Assembly (NCBI GenBank): GCA_012520255.1
Contig: JAAYOQ010000014.1
Coordinates: forward strand, 1 to 34,611
Source of the DNA: Erysipelotrichia bacterium
GTDB lineage: Bacteria; Bacillota_I; Bacilli_A; Erysipelotrichales; Erysipelotrichaceae
Direction of reading: 5' to 3'
DNA length: 34,611 nt
The notes below the pieces were generated by a model. That model had not been told where the DNA came from and did no database searches. It saw only the letters and a list, made by a program, of their open reading frames with translations. Made by a program: the position numbers and the translations under genes. This document shows, in pieces, positions 1 to 7,696 of the stretch. Numbering within the stretch: the first letter of the stretch is position 1; every line of letters starts with the position of its first letter.

Positions 1-2
1 AA

Positions 3-83
3 CTGGAGTTTTTGTTGGTATGTATTGGATATAATTTATCGAAATTCCATAACAGGAAGTATCGAATACTGCCAAAGGCATAG
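3..83 (+). pseudogene. C-terminal end of a DDE transposase (IS1182-like), cut by window edge
   Basis: The reading frame starting at base 3 is open from the left edge and encodes 26 residues before a TAG stop. It contains LLVCIGYNLSKFHNRKYR, which resembles the C-terminal helix of IS1182-family transposases (a hydrophobic stretch, then GYN-L-K-H). Only this tail is visible, so whether the gene is intact to the left is unknown. A second frame is open from base 1 to 150, but its cysteine- and tryptophan-rich product looks unlike a protein end. The family assignment is from remembered motif shape, not a search. Confidence 0.45.
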
Positions 84-193
84 TTGGATTATCGTAAAAA
101 CAGTAGAAGTTCTTTTAATAATGCTTAAATTAGAGCTTTCCTAGTAATAATTACCTAAAAATTACAAATATTTCATATAATTATTAACCTTAT

Positions 194-216
194 AAAAAAA
201 GAGGCCTAAACCTCTT
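194..216 (-). terminator. Rho-independent terminator downstream of yhfX
   Basis: On the minus strand the stem AAGAGG / CCTCTT (loop of six) is followed by a run of seven T. It would stop transcripts leaving yhfX. A second upstream arm, GCCTCTTTT at 260-268 on the plus strand, can pair with the same AAAAGAGGC (197-205), so two alternative hairpins are possible. It may belong to the insertion-sequence end rather than to yhfX. Confidence 0.6.
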
Positions 217-224
217 AATAGAAC

Positions 225-294
225 TAATTCAAATTGTTTGAATTAACTATTTCGTTACAGCCTCTTTTGCCTAAAAACAATTTCTGTTTTTAGG
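225..294. repeat. Two perfect inverted repeats in the yhfX 3' region
   Basis: TAATTCAAA / TTTGAATTA (225-233 and 237-245, three-base loop) and CCTAAAAACA / TGTTTTTAGG (270-279 and 285-294, five-base loop) lie between yhfX and its terminator. Both can fold in RNA from either strand. They overlap the putative end of the insertion sequence. Bases 295-412 hold no supportable gene: a minus-strand ATG at about 360 with a good ribosome site opens only about ten codons. Confidence 0.5.
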
Positions 295-412
295 TGCAGG
301 AGCGTATTAGAAATCCAAAACTGTTGTTCAAATCACAGTTAATGTCTTTCTAAGACCCATATTTACCCCATTCTCCTTTTTTTTATGACCAATAATCATA
401 TCATCTTTACAA

Positions 413-1576
413 TTACCAGTTCTTATCTATTCGTTCTCCCAAACTGTTATATAAACCAAATAGTTCGGGTTTATTATCTTTTAACCCCTTTACAACTGCT
501 ACATGGCTTCTAGTAGTAAAAACCTGTGTTCTATAACACATAATTACACCATCTCCAACTTTCTGTTTACCTTGAAGTTTGAAATGATAATCAATATTGT
601 TATCTGCTGCACTGCATTTAACTTTTTTGCTGTTATTTAAACTTGTGCCCACTAAGGCACTTTCCAGATTTCCTCTTCGATAAAAACCACCTCCATAGCA
701 GAGACTGTCCTCTTTGTATGTATGTGATACTTCACTTACATATACATAACTTATTTTTTCTGGCTGCTCTGTATCTTTGTGTATAGGTGTTGTTCCGGTT
801 AGGCCATGCCCTGGTTCTCCGCTATTTCCGCCATGTTTATGGATTAATTCCATTGCCTGGCAACATGTTGCTGATGGCAAATTGATTAATAAATTGTTGT
901 ATCCCTTTTCTTTAGTAATTTTTATTGCCTTTTTCATCGCCTGCATATTTGCTGTAGGTGCTATTTCAGTTTTCTGTTTATCATATAAAAATGCTGGGAA
1001 GACAGTTAAACCTGCAAATCTGACATTTTTCAATTTTGAAACACGATCAATTAAATCACCCAGATTCTCTACATCAAAGCCTCCTAGTTGACTTTCATAT
1101 AAAAATGAATCTTCATCTACAACTCTAGGCATAATGTTTTGAATATGATTTTGTTTTTTGGCAACTTCATTAATTGTTTCAATCATCTCAAAATTATAAA
1201 CTGTCATAATTTCGGGTTTATTTTTTATGACAATCTCTAATGCTGACTTAGGAATCTGTACTAGATGACCAACATTTCCTAATTTAATATTGTTTTTTAT
1301 CATCGTTAACGCTTCTTTAAAATCTACCGCCACAACTCCATCAAAACCTATTTCCATTAATCCTTTGGCAATCTCAGGATTTCTTCCTATTTGTTTTGTC
1401 ATAAAAAACAGTTTAATATTTAGAGGATCTGCTACTTCTTTCATTTTCTTTCCATTTTCAATTATTGCATCATAGTCTAAAACGTAAGTATCAGGCAATA
1501 TTTTTCCTTCTTGCTGTAATTTAAAAGCAAAGTCAATAAGTTCTGGATTGTTCTTTTTTACTTTTTCTAAAAACAT
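413..1576 (-). CDS. yhfX: YhfX-family PLP-dependent enzyme (alanine-racemase fold)
   Basis: This 387-residue protein belongs to the YhfX branch of fold-III pyridoxal-phosphate enzymes, relatives of alanine racemase and D-threonine aldolase. The Schiff-base lysine is probably K61 in FFMTKQIGRNPE at the end of the first barrel strand. Later landmarks are LTVFPAFLYD, NSGEPGHGLTGTTP and VSHTYKEDSLCYGGGFYRRG. The substrate is unknown; in enterobacteria yhfX lies in the poorly understood yhfSTUVWXYZ operon. The start is ATG with GGGAGGAG just upstream. It follows yhfZ by 110 bases on the same strand, so cotranscription is likely. No other yhf gene is visible; the next DNA downstream is an insertion-sequence end. 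Family assignment is confident, function is not. Confidence 0.85.
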   Translation of the reverse strand: MFLEKVKKNNPELIDFAFKLQQEGKILPDTYVLDYDAIIENGKKMKEVADPLNIKLFFMTKQIGRNPEIAKGLMEIGFDGVVAVDFKEALTMIKNNIKLGNVGHLVQIPKSALEIVIKNKPEIMTVYNFEMIETINEVAKKQNHIQNIMPRVVDEDSFLYESQLGGFDVENLGDLIDRVSKLKNVRFAGLTVFPAFLYDKQKTEIAPTANMQAMKKAIKITKEKGYNNLLINLPSATCCQAMELIHKHGGNSGEPGHGLTGTTPIHKDTEQPEKISYVYVSEVSHTYKEDSLCYGGGFYRRGNLESALVGTSLNNSKKVKCSAADNNIDYHFKLQGKQKVGDGVIMCYRTQVFTTRSHVAVVKGLKDNKPELFGLYNSLGERIDKNW

Positions 1577-1686
1577 CAGGTCTCCTCCCTGTTTTAGTTC
1601 TTTAATATTAATTGTACATTAGTTTGTCTTTTTAATCCTGGCAAATACGGAAAACTTTCAAAAATATCAATAATATATTATAAAAA

Positions 1687-2610
1687 TTAATAACTTGGTG
1701 TTATTTTCCCTTTTAACACAAGTTGTTGAATTTCAATCACTGCTTTTGGATCAACAATCTCATTCAGTAAGGTTGCCAATTCTGGTCTTTCTTTTGAAAC
1801 AACTAAAACTGCTTCATTGGCTTCTGGACTCAATATTTCAATTGGATAATATTTCACATCACACAATTTTTCTTCAATTTCATCTTTATTCCAAATAGCT
1901 GCATCTATATCTCCCTGAATTACTCTTTGTAATATTTGAGAGTAGTCATAGTTTACATATGTTACATTTTTTTCTTTACAAACTTTTTCAGTAAGAAATT
2001 TCTGATCTACATATTCGTTATCAATCCCCACTCTCATACCATCTTTAATCTCTGTATGTTTTTCATCACTAAAAATTACAACATACTCACTTAAATATGA
2101 TTGTGGGCCAAAACTTAAAGCAATTATTATATTGTCGTCTTTATCAATTATATGTTGAGCTGCAATTTTTGAAATAATGGCGAAATCATATCTATTGGTT
2201 AAAAGCATCCTGGTTCTGTTTTTCGCCCCTCGCATAAAAGCCATCGCTGGCGATATATCAAAATTATTCTCTAAAGTAACCATTAATCCTGATGCTAATC
2301 CTTCATATCTTTTTGAATACGGCAATGGCATTACTCCAACAATTGAATTAATTCCAATAAACTTTAATAAAATTGCTACATTCTTTTTAACCAAGTACGA
2401 TCCCTTATGTCCCTTAGCATCAAGCTTTATAGCATTGCATTGTTGCAAAGATGTGAGCGCATTTTGAACCGTTCCTCTGGCCAGCTGATATTTTTCACTA
2501 AATTGGGAAACTGTTGGAACTCTTTTACCAACCTGGCACTTCAAAAACTCTTTTGCAAGAGTTATTGTTACATGTCCATTTTTTGATAATAACACATCAG
2601 AAATTTTCAT
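1687..2610 (-). CDS. yhfZ: YhfZ-like transcriptional regulator (winged helix plus binding-protein-like domain)
   Basis: The 307-residue protein starts with a GntR-like helix-turn-helix at about residues 28-70 (VPTVSQFSEKYQLARGTVQN) and continues with a YhfZ-type domain resembling a periplasmic-binding-protein fold, for example the stretch around VGVMPLPYSKRYEGLASGL. This architecture is the one named YhfZ, and the gene lies next to yhfX as in the enterobacterial operon. It probably senses a small ligand tied to the YhfX reaction and controls this pair. The start is ATG with AGGAAAAG upstream. No convincing promoter was found in the 63-base gap to the bactofilin gene. Confidence 0.8.
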   Translation of the reverse strand: MKISDVLLSKNGHVTITLAKEFLKCQVGKRVPTVSQFSEKYQLARGTVQNALTSLQQCNAIKLDAKGHKGSYLVKKNVAILLKFIGINSIVGVMPLPYSKRYEGLASGLMVTLENNFDISPAMAFMRGAKNRTRMLLTNRYDFAIISKIAAQHIIDKDDNIIIALSFGPQSYLSEYVVIFSDEKHTEIKDGMRVGIDNEYVDQKFLTEKVCKEKNVTYVNYDYSQILQRVIQGDIDAAIWNKDEIEEKLCDVKYYPIEILSPEANEAVLVVSKERPELATLLNEIVDPKAVIEIQQLVLKGKITPSY

Positions 2611-2648
2611 AACTTTTCCTATATTTGTTATAGCTGTATAAAAATATT

Positions 2649-2673
2649 ACTCTTTTCACTTAAAGTGAAGAGT
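2649..2673 (-). terminator. Imperfect terminator hairpin after the bactofilin gene
   Basis: On the minus strand ACTCTTCACTT pairs with AAGTGAAAAGAGT across a short loop, with one or two bulged A. It starts directly after the bactofilin stop. The following tract (AATATTTTTA) is a weak U-run, so termination is probably incomplete and yhfZ could receive read-through. Confidence 0.45.
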
Positions 2674-3129
2674 TTAAAACTTCTCTAACTGATAGACAAG
2701 TTTTACATTACCATTAATTTTGGCCCCCTGATCAACAACAAGATTCCTGCAGATGATGTCTCCTGCAACATTAGCACTACCTCTAAGTATTACTGAATCT
2801 TCTGCTTTGATATTGCCTTTAATATTTCCGTAGATTTCGATGTTTCGACAATCAATATTTCCTTCAATCTTTGAGTTTTTGTTAATGAATCCATCATAAA
2901 GTATATTGATATCTCCATTAATTGTACTGTTGTTTCTAGCTATCAAATCTCTTGTTTCCAAGTTGCCATTAATAAAACCATAAATACTACTTAAACCATC
3001 AGTTTCTACACAACCATTAACTCTTCCAAAAACTTCAAGCGCACCTATTGTTTTTATATTTCCTTCAATGGTTGTATTCAATAATATCAAAGTTGTATTA
3101 GTATCTGTATAATCAATAAAATCAATCAT
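2674..3129 (-). CDS. Bactofilin family polymer-forming protein
   Basis: The 151-residue protein is almost entirely short beta-helix repeats: recurring I-x-G-x-I/V steps such as IEGNIKTIGALEVFGRVNG, INGDINILYDG, IYGNIKGNIKAEDSVI and INGNVKLV. This pattern is diagnostic of bactofilins, which self-assemble into nucleotide-free filaments that scaffold envelope or cell-shape proteins. There is no transmembrane segment. The start lies two bases after the darA stop, so the gene is the last of the dtd-DUF951-ychF-darA operon and is probably translationally coupled. The symbol is left blank because paralogue names cannot be assigned. Confidence 0.85.
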   Translation of the reverse strand: MIDFIDYTDTNTTLILLNTTIEGNIKTIGALEVFGRVNGCVETDGLSSIYGFINGNLETRDLIARNNSTINGDINILYDGFINKNSKIEGNIDCRNIEIYGNIKGNIKAEDSVILRGSANVAGDIICRNLVVDQGAKINGNVKLVYQLEKF

Positions 3130-3131
3130 AA

Positions 3132-3455
3132 TTAAGCCTTAATAAACTGGTCAACTTCCAAGACAAAAATTGTTGCTCCACCAACATGGACTTCCACTGG
3201 ATAAGCAGCATATTGTCCGATATCGAATGATGTGGTAGCTGGAATGATCTCTGTTCTCTTTTTACTTTCTTCCTTGATTAATTCAATCGCCTGTTCTACT
3301 TTTTCGTCTTCAGTCCCTATTAGCATCGTAGTATTTCCTGCTCTTAAAAAGCCGCCAGTAGTAGATAATCTGGTAACCATAAAACCATGTTCTGTCAAAC
3401 TTGCACTTACTGCTGAACTGTCATCATTTGAAACAATTGCTATAATCAACTTCAT
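3132..3455 (-). CDS. darA: Cyclic di-AMP receptor DarA/PstA (PII-like)
   Basis: The 107-residue protein has the DarA signature: MKLIIAIVSNDDS at the start, STTGGFLRAGNTTMLIGTED in the middle, and AAYPVEVHVGGATIFVLEVD at the end. DarA is a PII-like trimer that binds cyclic di-AMP between subunits; its downstream partner is not established. I chose the inner ATG at 3455 because AAGGAGG lies at the right distance upstream; an in-frame start seven codons earlier has no ribosome site. It sits 13 bases after ychF and two bases before the bactofilin gene. Confidence 0.93.
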   Translation of the reverse strand: MKLIIAIVSNDDSSAVSASLTEHGFMVTRLSTTGGFLRAGNTTMLIGTEDEKVEQAIELIKEESKKRTEIIPATTSFDIGQYAAYPVEVHVGGATIFVLEVDQFIKA

Positions 3456-3468
3456 GTTTTTATCCTCC

Positions 3469-4572
3469 TTAAACATTAAATCTTACAAACATTACGTCAC
3501 CGTCCTGGCAAGCATAATCTTTACCTTCAACTCTAATTTTTCCTGCTTCTTTTAAAGCTAACTCGCTACCATAAACTATTAAATCATCAAACTTGTAAAC
3601 TTCAGCTCTAATGAACCCTTTTTTAAAGTCCGTATGGATTAATCCTGCACAATCAGGAGCCTTCATTCCTTTAGTAAAAGTCCAGGCTCTTACCTCATCA
3701 TCACCAACCGTAAAGAAAGTGCATAAATTCAACAGTGAATAGGTTTTTAAAATGATTTCATCTAAACCACTGTTTTTAATTCCTAAATCATCTAAAAACA
3801 TTTGCCTGGATTGTTGATCCAGTGCTGATATTTCTTCTTCTATTTGAGCTGTTATAGCTACAACTTCATTATTTTCATTTTCTGCAAATTTTTTAACTTT
3901 TTGGTAATAGTGACAATCATCTAAATTGATAACATCATCTTCCGCAACATTAGCCACATAAATAACAGGTTTTGATGTTAACAGTTGATAATTTCTGAGG
4001 ATTTCTTTTTCCTCCTCTAAGATGTCTATATTTCTTACTTTTTTTCCTTCTTCAAGAGCTTTTTTGAGTTTTTTCAACATTTCAAATTCTCTGATGGCTT
4101 CTCTTTCTTTCGTCGTCAAAGCCCTTCTTTCAACTTTAGAAATACGATTATTAACTGTTTCTAAATCTGCTAAAGCCAACTCCAAATTCACTATTTCTAT
4201 ATCTCTGATTGGATCGACTGTATCTTCTATATGAACAATACTATTATTTTCAAAACATCTTACTACATGTACGATGGCATCAACTTCTCTTATGTTTCCT
4301 AGAAACTGATTTCCTAATCCTTCGCCTTTTGAAGCTCCTTTTACCAAGCCAGCAATATCCGTAAATTCAAAGGTAGTTTTAACCGCTTTTCTTGGATGAA
4401 AAATTTCCGCCAACCTGTCAACTCTTTCATCAGGTACTTCAACCGTTTTAATGTTCGGTTTGATTGTCGCAAATGGGTAATTTGCTGCTTCTACCTGAGA
4501 CCTGGTTATTGCGTTAAATAATGTTGATTTTCCGACATTCGGCAATCCTACAATCCCAGCTGTTAATGACAT
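3469..4572 (-). CDS. ychF: Ribosome-associated ATPase/GTPase YchF (Obg family)
   Basis: This full-length 367-residue protein opens with the P-loop GLPNVGKSTLFNAIT, has the switch motif FTDIAGLVKGASKGEGLGNQF, carries NVAE in place of the usual NKxD (the change that makes the family prefer ATP), and ends in the TGS domain with YACQDGDVMFVRFNV. YchF binds ribosomes and is linked to stress responses. It is four bases downstream of the DUF951 gene, with AAGGAT before the ATG. The pairing of ychF with DUF951 is common in Firmicutes. Confidence 0.97.
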   Translation of the reverse strand: MSLTAGIVGLPNVGKSTLFNAITRSQVEAANYPFATIKPNIKTVEVPDERVDRLAEIFHPRKAVKTTFEFTDIAGLVKGASKGEGLGNQFLGNIREVDAIVHVVRCFENNSIVHIEDTVDPIRDIEIVNLELALADLETVNNRISKVERRALTTKEREAIREFEMLKKLKKALEEGKKVRNIDILEEEKEILRNYQLLTSKPVIYVANVAEDDVINLDDCHYYQKVKKFAENENNEVVAITAQIEEEISALDQQSRQMFLDDLGIKNSGLDEIILKTYSLLNLCTFFTVGDDEVRAWTFTKGMKAPDCAGLIHTDFKKGFIRAEVYKFDDLIVYGSELALKEAGKIRVEGKDYACQDGDVMFVRFNV

Positions 4573-4576
4573 ATCC

Positions 4577-4777
4577 TTAATCCTCTGTTTCTAATTCGCA
4601 TGGAATAATTTTCTTAACTCTTTTTTCAAATTCACTTCTAGAAAACAAAACTGATGCTCCACATCCTAAGCATTTAACTCTTATATCGGCACCCATTCTG
4701 ATAATTCTCCATTGTTTGGATTTCTTACACGGATGCATTTTTTTCATTTCTATTATATCATTTAACTTGTATTCCAT
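4577..4777 (-). CDS. DUF951 family small protein (YyzM-like)
   Basis: A 66-residue protein with the conserved core MKKMHPCKKSKQWRIIRMGADIRVKCLGCG. The cysteines (HPC...CLGC) suggest metal binding. The family is almost always next to ychF in Firmicutes, but its biochemical role is unknown. The start ATG is preceded by AGAGGT. It begins two bases after dtd, so translation is likely coupled. Confidence 0.92.
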   Translation of the reverse strand: MEYKLNDIIEMKKMHPCKKSKQWRIIRMGADIRVKCLGCGASVLFSRSEFEKRVKKIIPCELETED

Positions 4778-4779
4778 AC

Positions 4780-5235
4780 TTACCTCTTTAATATTATATC
4801 ACTATCTAAGATTACCGTCACAGGTCCATCGTTAATTAATTCGACTTCCATAAGTGCCTGAAAAATCCCCGTTTTAACCTTAAGCCCACTCTCTTTTAAA
4901 ATATTGTTGAATTTATCATATAATTGGCTGGCTTTTTCTGGAGAACAGGCACCTGTAAAAGATGGTCTTCTTCCCTTTCGGCAATCAGCATATAAGGTAA
5001 ACTGAGACACTGAAAGAATTTCACCGCCTGTATCAAGAATTGACAAATTCATTTTACCTTGATGGTCTTCGTTTATTCTTAATTCCAATATTTTTTTCGC
5101 CATTAATGGCAATATTTCTTCATCATCAGTTGATGAAAAACCAACCAACAGTAAATAACCAGCATCAATTGAACTGTATACTTTGCCTTCTATTGTTACA
5201 GAGGCTCTTTTAACTCTTTGAATCACTATTTTCAT
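4780..5235 (-). CDS. dtd: D-aminoacyl-tRNA deacylase
   Basis: The 151-residue length is normal for Dtd, which hydrolyses D-amino acids and glycine mischarged onto tRNAs. The active-site motif SVSQFTLYADCRKGRRPSF and the cross-subunit GPVT loop (NDGPVTVILDS) are both present. It is the first gene of the operon. The ATG lacks a Shine-Dalgarno sequence, while an extended -10 element ends only about nine bases before it, so the mRNA may be nearly leaderless. Confidence 0.95.
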   Translation of the reverse strand: MKIVIQRVKRASVTIEGKVYSSIDAGYLLLVGFSSTDDEEILPLMAKKILELRINEDHQGKMNLSILDTGGEILSVSQFTLYADCRKGRRPSFTGACSPEKASQLYDKFNNILKESGLKVKTGIFQALMEVELINDGPVTVILDSDIILKR

Positions 5236-5243
5236 ATTTCTAT

Positions 5244-5252
5244 TCTATACCA
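5244..5252 (-). promoter_or_regulatory. Candidate extended -10 promoter for the dtd operon
   Basis: The minus strand reads TGG TATAGA, an extended -10 form (TGn plus a hexamer), with no good -35. Predicted transcription start is around 5237-5238, two or three bases before the dtd ATG at 5235. It lies back-to-back with the rarA start region in a 56-base divergent gap. Confidence 0.4.
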
Positions 5253-5291
5253 TTTTGATTAATGTTAAAATATCTTATAAGGAGAAAAATT

Positions 5292-6545
5292 ATGCAACAA
5301 CCATTAGCTATCAAATTAAGGCCCACAAAACTGGATGAAGTGTTTGGTCAACAACATTTAATTGGTGAAAACATGTTGTTAAGACGTTGTGTAAACCAGC
5401 AGCACTTGTTTTCAATGATTTTTTTTGGACCTCCCGGTTCTGGAAAAACGACTTTAGCACTAGCTATTGCCAATGAACTTAATCTTCCTTATCGATTGTT
5501 TAGTGCTGTTACTGGAAATAAAAAAGATTTAGTTGAAATATTTGAATATGCCAGACTATCCAATGGTTTAATAGTGATAATTGATGAAATTCATCGTTTA
5601 AATAAAGATAAACAGGATTTACTTTTGCCACATATAGAAACAGGGCTAATTACTGTAATCGGTGCAACTACCTCAAATCCTTATTTCGCTATTAATCCAG
5701 CAGTAAGAAGTCGCTGTCATTTGTTAGAAGTAAAACCATTATCTATTGATGATGTTGAAAAAGCTATTGATTTTGCCTTAAATAGTGAAAAAGGTTATAA
5801 CGGTACTATTACAATTGATGAAAATGCAAAAAAACTGATTGCCTATCATAGTAATGGTGATTTAAGGTATGCCTACAACCTGATTGAAATCTGTGCAATG
5901 GGATGCTTTGATAATCAAATCGATATTGAACTTGTTAAAAAATACTCTTCTATGGCAAATATGCATTATGACCACGATGAAGATGGACACTATGATGCTG
6001 TTAGTGCTTTCCAAAAATCAATTAGGGGAAGCGATGTAAATGCCGCTTTATTCTATCTGTCTAGATTAGCGATGGCTAATGACTTGGATTCTATCGAAAG
6101 AAGACTTTTAGTTATTGCCTATGAAGATATCGGACTGGCCAATCCAGCAGCTTGTGCCAGAACAGTTAATGCTCTTGATGCCGCTAGACGCATAGGCTTT
6201 CCAGAAGCCCTGATTCCATTAAGTGTAGCAGTAATCGATTTAACTTTGTCGCCAAAAAGCAGAAGCGCTACAGACAGTGTTCATAGTGCTTATGCGGTTG
6301 CTGAAAAATCTCCATATGCCGTTCCAAATTATCTTCGCTTAAATCCTGTTGGATTAGCTGAAGAAGATAAATACGATTATGATGCCTATCATAACTTCCA
6401 TAAAATCCAATATCTACCAGATGAGCTTAAAGATATGGAATTTTATATTCCGAATGCTGCCAGCAGTTATGAAAAAAACCTGGCTGAAAATTACAAAGAA
6501 CTTAAAAAATATTATCGTACCAATAAATTAAAAACCCTAAAATAA
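5292..6545 (+). CDS. rarA: Replication-associated recombination ATPase RarA/MgsA
   Basis: The 417-residue clamp-loader-like AAA+ protein has Walker A GPPGSGKTT (residues 46-54), Walker B VIIDEIHRLNKDKQD, the sensor GATTSNPYF and a C-terminal tetramerisation region ending in YLPDELKDMEFY. RarA acts at stalled forks and strand ends with single-strand binding protein. I chose ATG at 5292 because AAGGAG lies just upstream and the protein then begins with the usual RP-LDEVFGQQHL; the frame is open for ten codons further upstream without support. It runs against the leftward strand bias near oriC. Its stop lies inside a bidirectional terminator. Confidence 0.96.
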   Translation: MQQPLAIKLRPTKLDEVFGQQHLIGENMLLRRCVNQQHLFSMIFFGPPGSGKTTLALAIANELNLPYRLFSAVTGNKKDLVEIFEYARLSNGLIVIIDEIHRLNKDKQDLLLPHIETGLITVIGATTSNPYFAINPAVRSRCHLLEVKPLSIDDVEKAIDFALNSEKGYNGTITIDENAKKLIAYHSNGDLRYAYNLIEICAMGCFDNQIDIELVKKYSSMANMHYDHDEDGHYDAVSAFQKSIRGSDVNAALFYLSRLAMANDLDSIERRLLVIAYEDIGLANPAACARTVNALDAARRIGFPEALIPLSVAVIDLTLSPKSRSATDSVHSAYAVAEKSPYAVPNYLRLNPVGLAEEDKYDYDAYHNFHKIQYLPDELKDMEFYIPNAASSYEKNLAENYKELKKYYRTNKLKTLK

Positions 6546-6564
6546 TCGTGATCTCACGATTATT
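6541..6564. terminator. Bidirectional terminator between rarA and the ABC permease
   Basis: A perfect 11-base-pair stem, AATAATCGTGA / TCACGATTATT with a two-base gap, is flanked by T-rich sequence on both sides. It contains the stop codons of both converging genes (6543-6545 and 6560-6562). Confidence 0.8.
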
Positions 6565-7696
6565 TTTGTATTAACAGGTTTCTTTTGTATTTGTCTGAAC
6601 ATTTAACTGTTAAGGTGATTATTGTTAAAACTACCAACATAAGGGAAATCAGTGAACCCAATATATTTATCTTTGAGTTAATAATTCTTTGAGGTATCAA
6701 TACCATTGAAAATAGTGGTATATAACTTATATATTTAACCAGCTTATTTTTTATCAATTGTTCGCTGATAATCATTGTAAGATAATAAATAATCAATAAT
6801 CCTACATACAACAATCCCTGAAAGGATGCCATTTGTTGTCCATTGGTGTATTTACTGGTTATCAGAATAATAATTAGCTGAATTAATAAAAGGTTAAAAA
6901 CCATAATTAACACCAGCATTATCATTTTTTCTATGTTTAACTCAACACCATTGCCTTCTGTTGCTATTATTAAAAATTTGTTTATAAAAATTTGTAATCC
7001 TGAGCATCTGTCTTGAACAAATCTGATTAAAAAACTTAACAATAGCTGAAAAATTATTATGATTATTTGCACTATAAAGATAGTATAAGAAACGATAATT
7101 TTTCCCAGCAAATGTTTTTTGGCATCAATATTAGTTAAGAGAATATTTAAAACTCCATTGGATTTTTCAATTATAATTTCATTGCTGGATGTACATCCAT
7201 AATTAATTATTAAGAAGAATGAAATAGCCAGGATAATGACTATGCTTCCATCAATTATCTCTTGATTTGTTATAACTGTTTCAGGGTTAACAGTCACAAA
7301 CTCATCAATAAAAGAACTTAAAAAATGATGAGATGATTTATATTTTCTTATAATTACCTTTTTTATATCACTGATTATTCTTTCTTTTGTTTTTTGATCT
7401 AATTCATATTTAGTAATTATTTGCCATTTTTCGTTCAGATGCAAAATAACTTCATTTTCCTGGTTTTCTTTATCTGAAATCTTATATGTTAATTCATCAT
7501 CACTTAATTCAATAAATAACTCTTTATAATCTATCAAACTGGTATCAATAAGTACTGTATCAATTAATATCTCATCTTGTAAGATAAAATCAATATGAAA
7601 ACAACATAATATCATCACAAAAATCAAAATATTAACTATTATGGTATTTTTATTGAAAAATCTTCTTCTTAAATCAAACTTTATCAATTCTATCAT
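6560..7696 (-). CDS. ABC-2 type transporter permease (NatB-like)
   Basis: The 378-residue protein has an N-terminal membrane segment (about 18-35), a hydrophilic external domain (about 40-150), and five or more hydrophobic segments in the second half, including IIDGSIVIILAISFFLIINYG and a final segment near SLISLMLVVLTIITLTV. This is the layout of NatB-type ABC-2 permeases, which export ions, peptides or antibiotics. It overlaps the ATPase gene by four bases (ATGA), so the two form one transporter. The substrate cannot be told from sequence. AT-rich codon use matches the neighbours. Confidence 0.8.
   Translation of the reverse strand: MIELIKFDLRRRFFNKNTIIVNILIFVMILCCFHIDFILQDEILIDTVLIDTSLIDYKELFIELSDDELTYKISDKENQENEVILHLNEKWQIITKYELDQKTKERIISDIKKVIIRKYKSSHHFLSSFIDEFVTVNPETVITNQEIIDGSIVIILAISFFLIINYGCTSSNEIIIEKSNGVLNILLTNIDAKKHLLGKIIVSYTIFIVQIIIIIFQLLLSFLIRFVQDRCSGLQIFINKFLIIATEGNGVELNIEKMIMLVLIMVFNLLLIQLIIILITSKYTNGQQMASFQGLLYVGLLIIYYLTMIISEQLIKNKLVKYISYIPLFSMVLIPQRIINSKINILGSLISLMLVVLTIITLTVKCSDKYKRNLLIQK

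Larger units (their letters stand above)
1..268 (+). mobile_element. Right end of an IS1182-like insertion sequence (partial)
   Basis: This covers the transposase tail, about 160 bases of AT-rich non-coding DNA and a terminal-looking segment at 245-268 (ACTATTTCGTTACAGCCTC followed by TTTT). I remember similar ends (GGCTGT...CGAAATAG on the other strand) from IS1182-type elements. The exact boundary and any target-site duplication cannot be set because the left end is outside the window. Bases 84-190 hold nothing else I can recognise. Confidence 0.4.

Noticed and set aside
296-412. Minus-strand ATG with a good ribosome site after yhfX, starting MGLRKTLTV
   Set aside because: The frame stops after about ten codons; the following DNA has several stops, so a remnant gene cannot be shown.
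777-1091. Plus-strand open frame of 104 codons inside yhfX
   Set aside because: Antisense to yhfX, with no Shine-Dalgarno and unlikely composition.
3456-3476. Seven-codon upstream extension of darA
   Set aside because: The inner ATG has a strong AAGGAGG and matches family starts.
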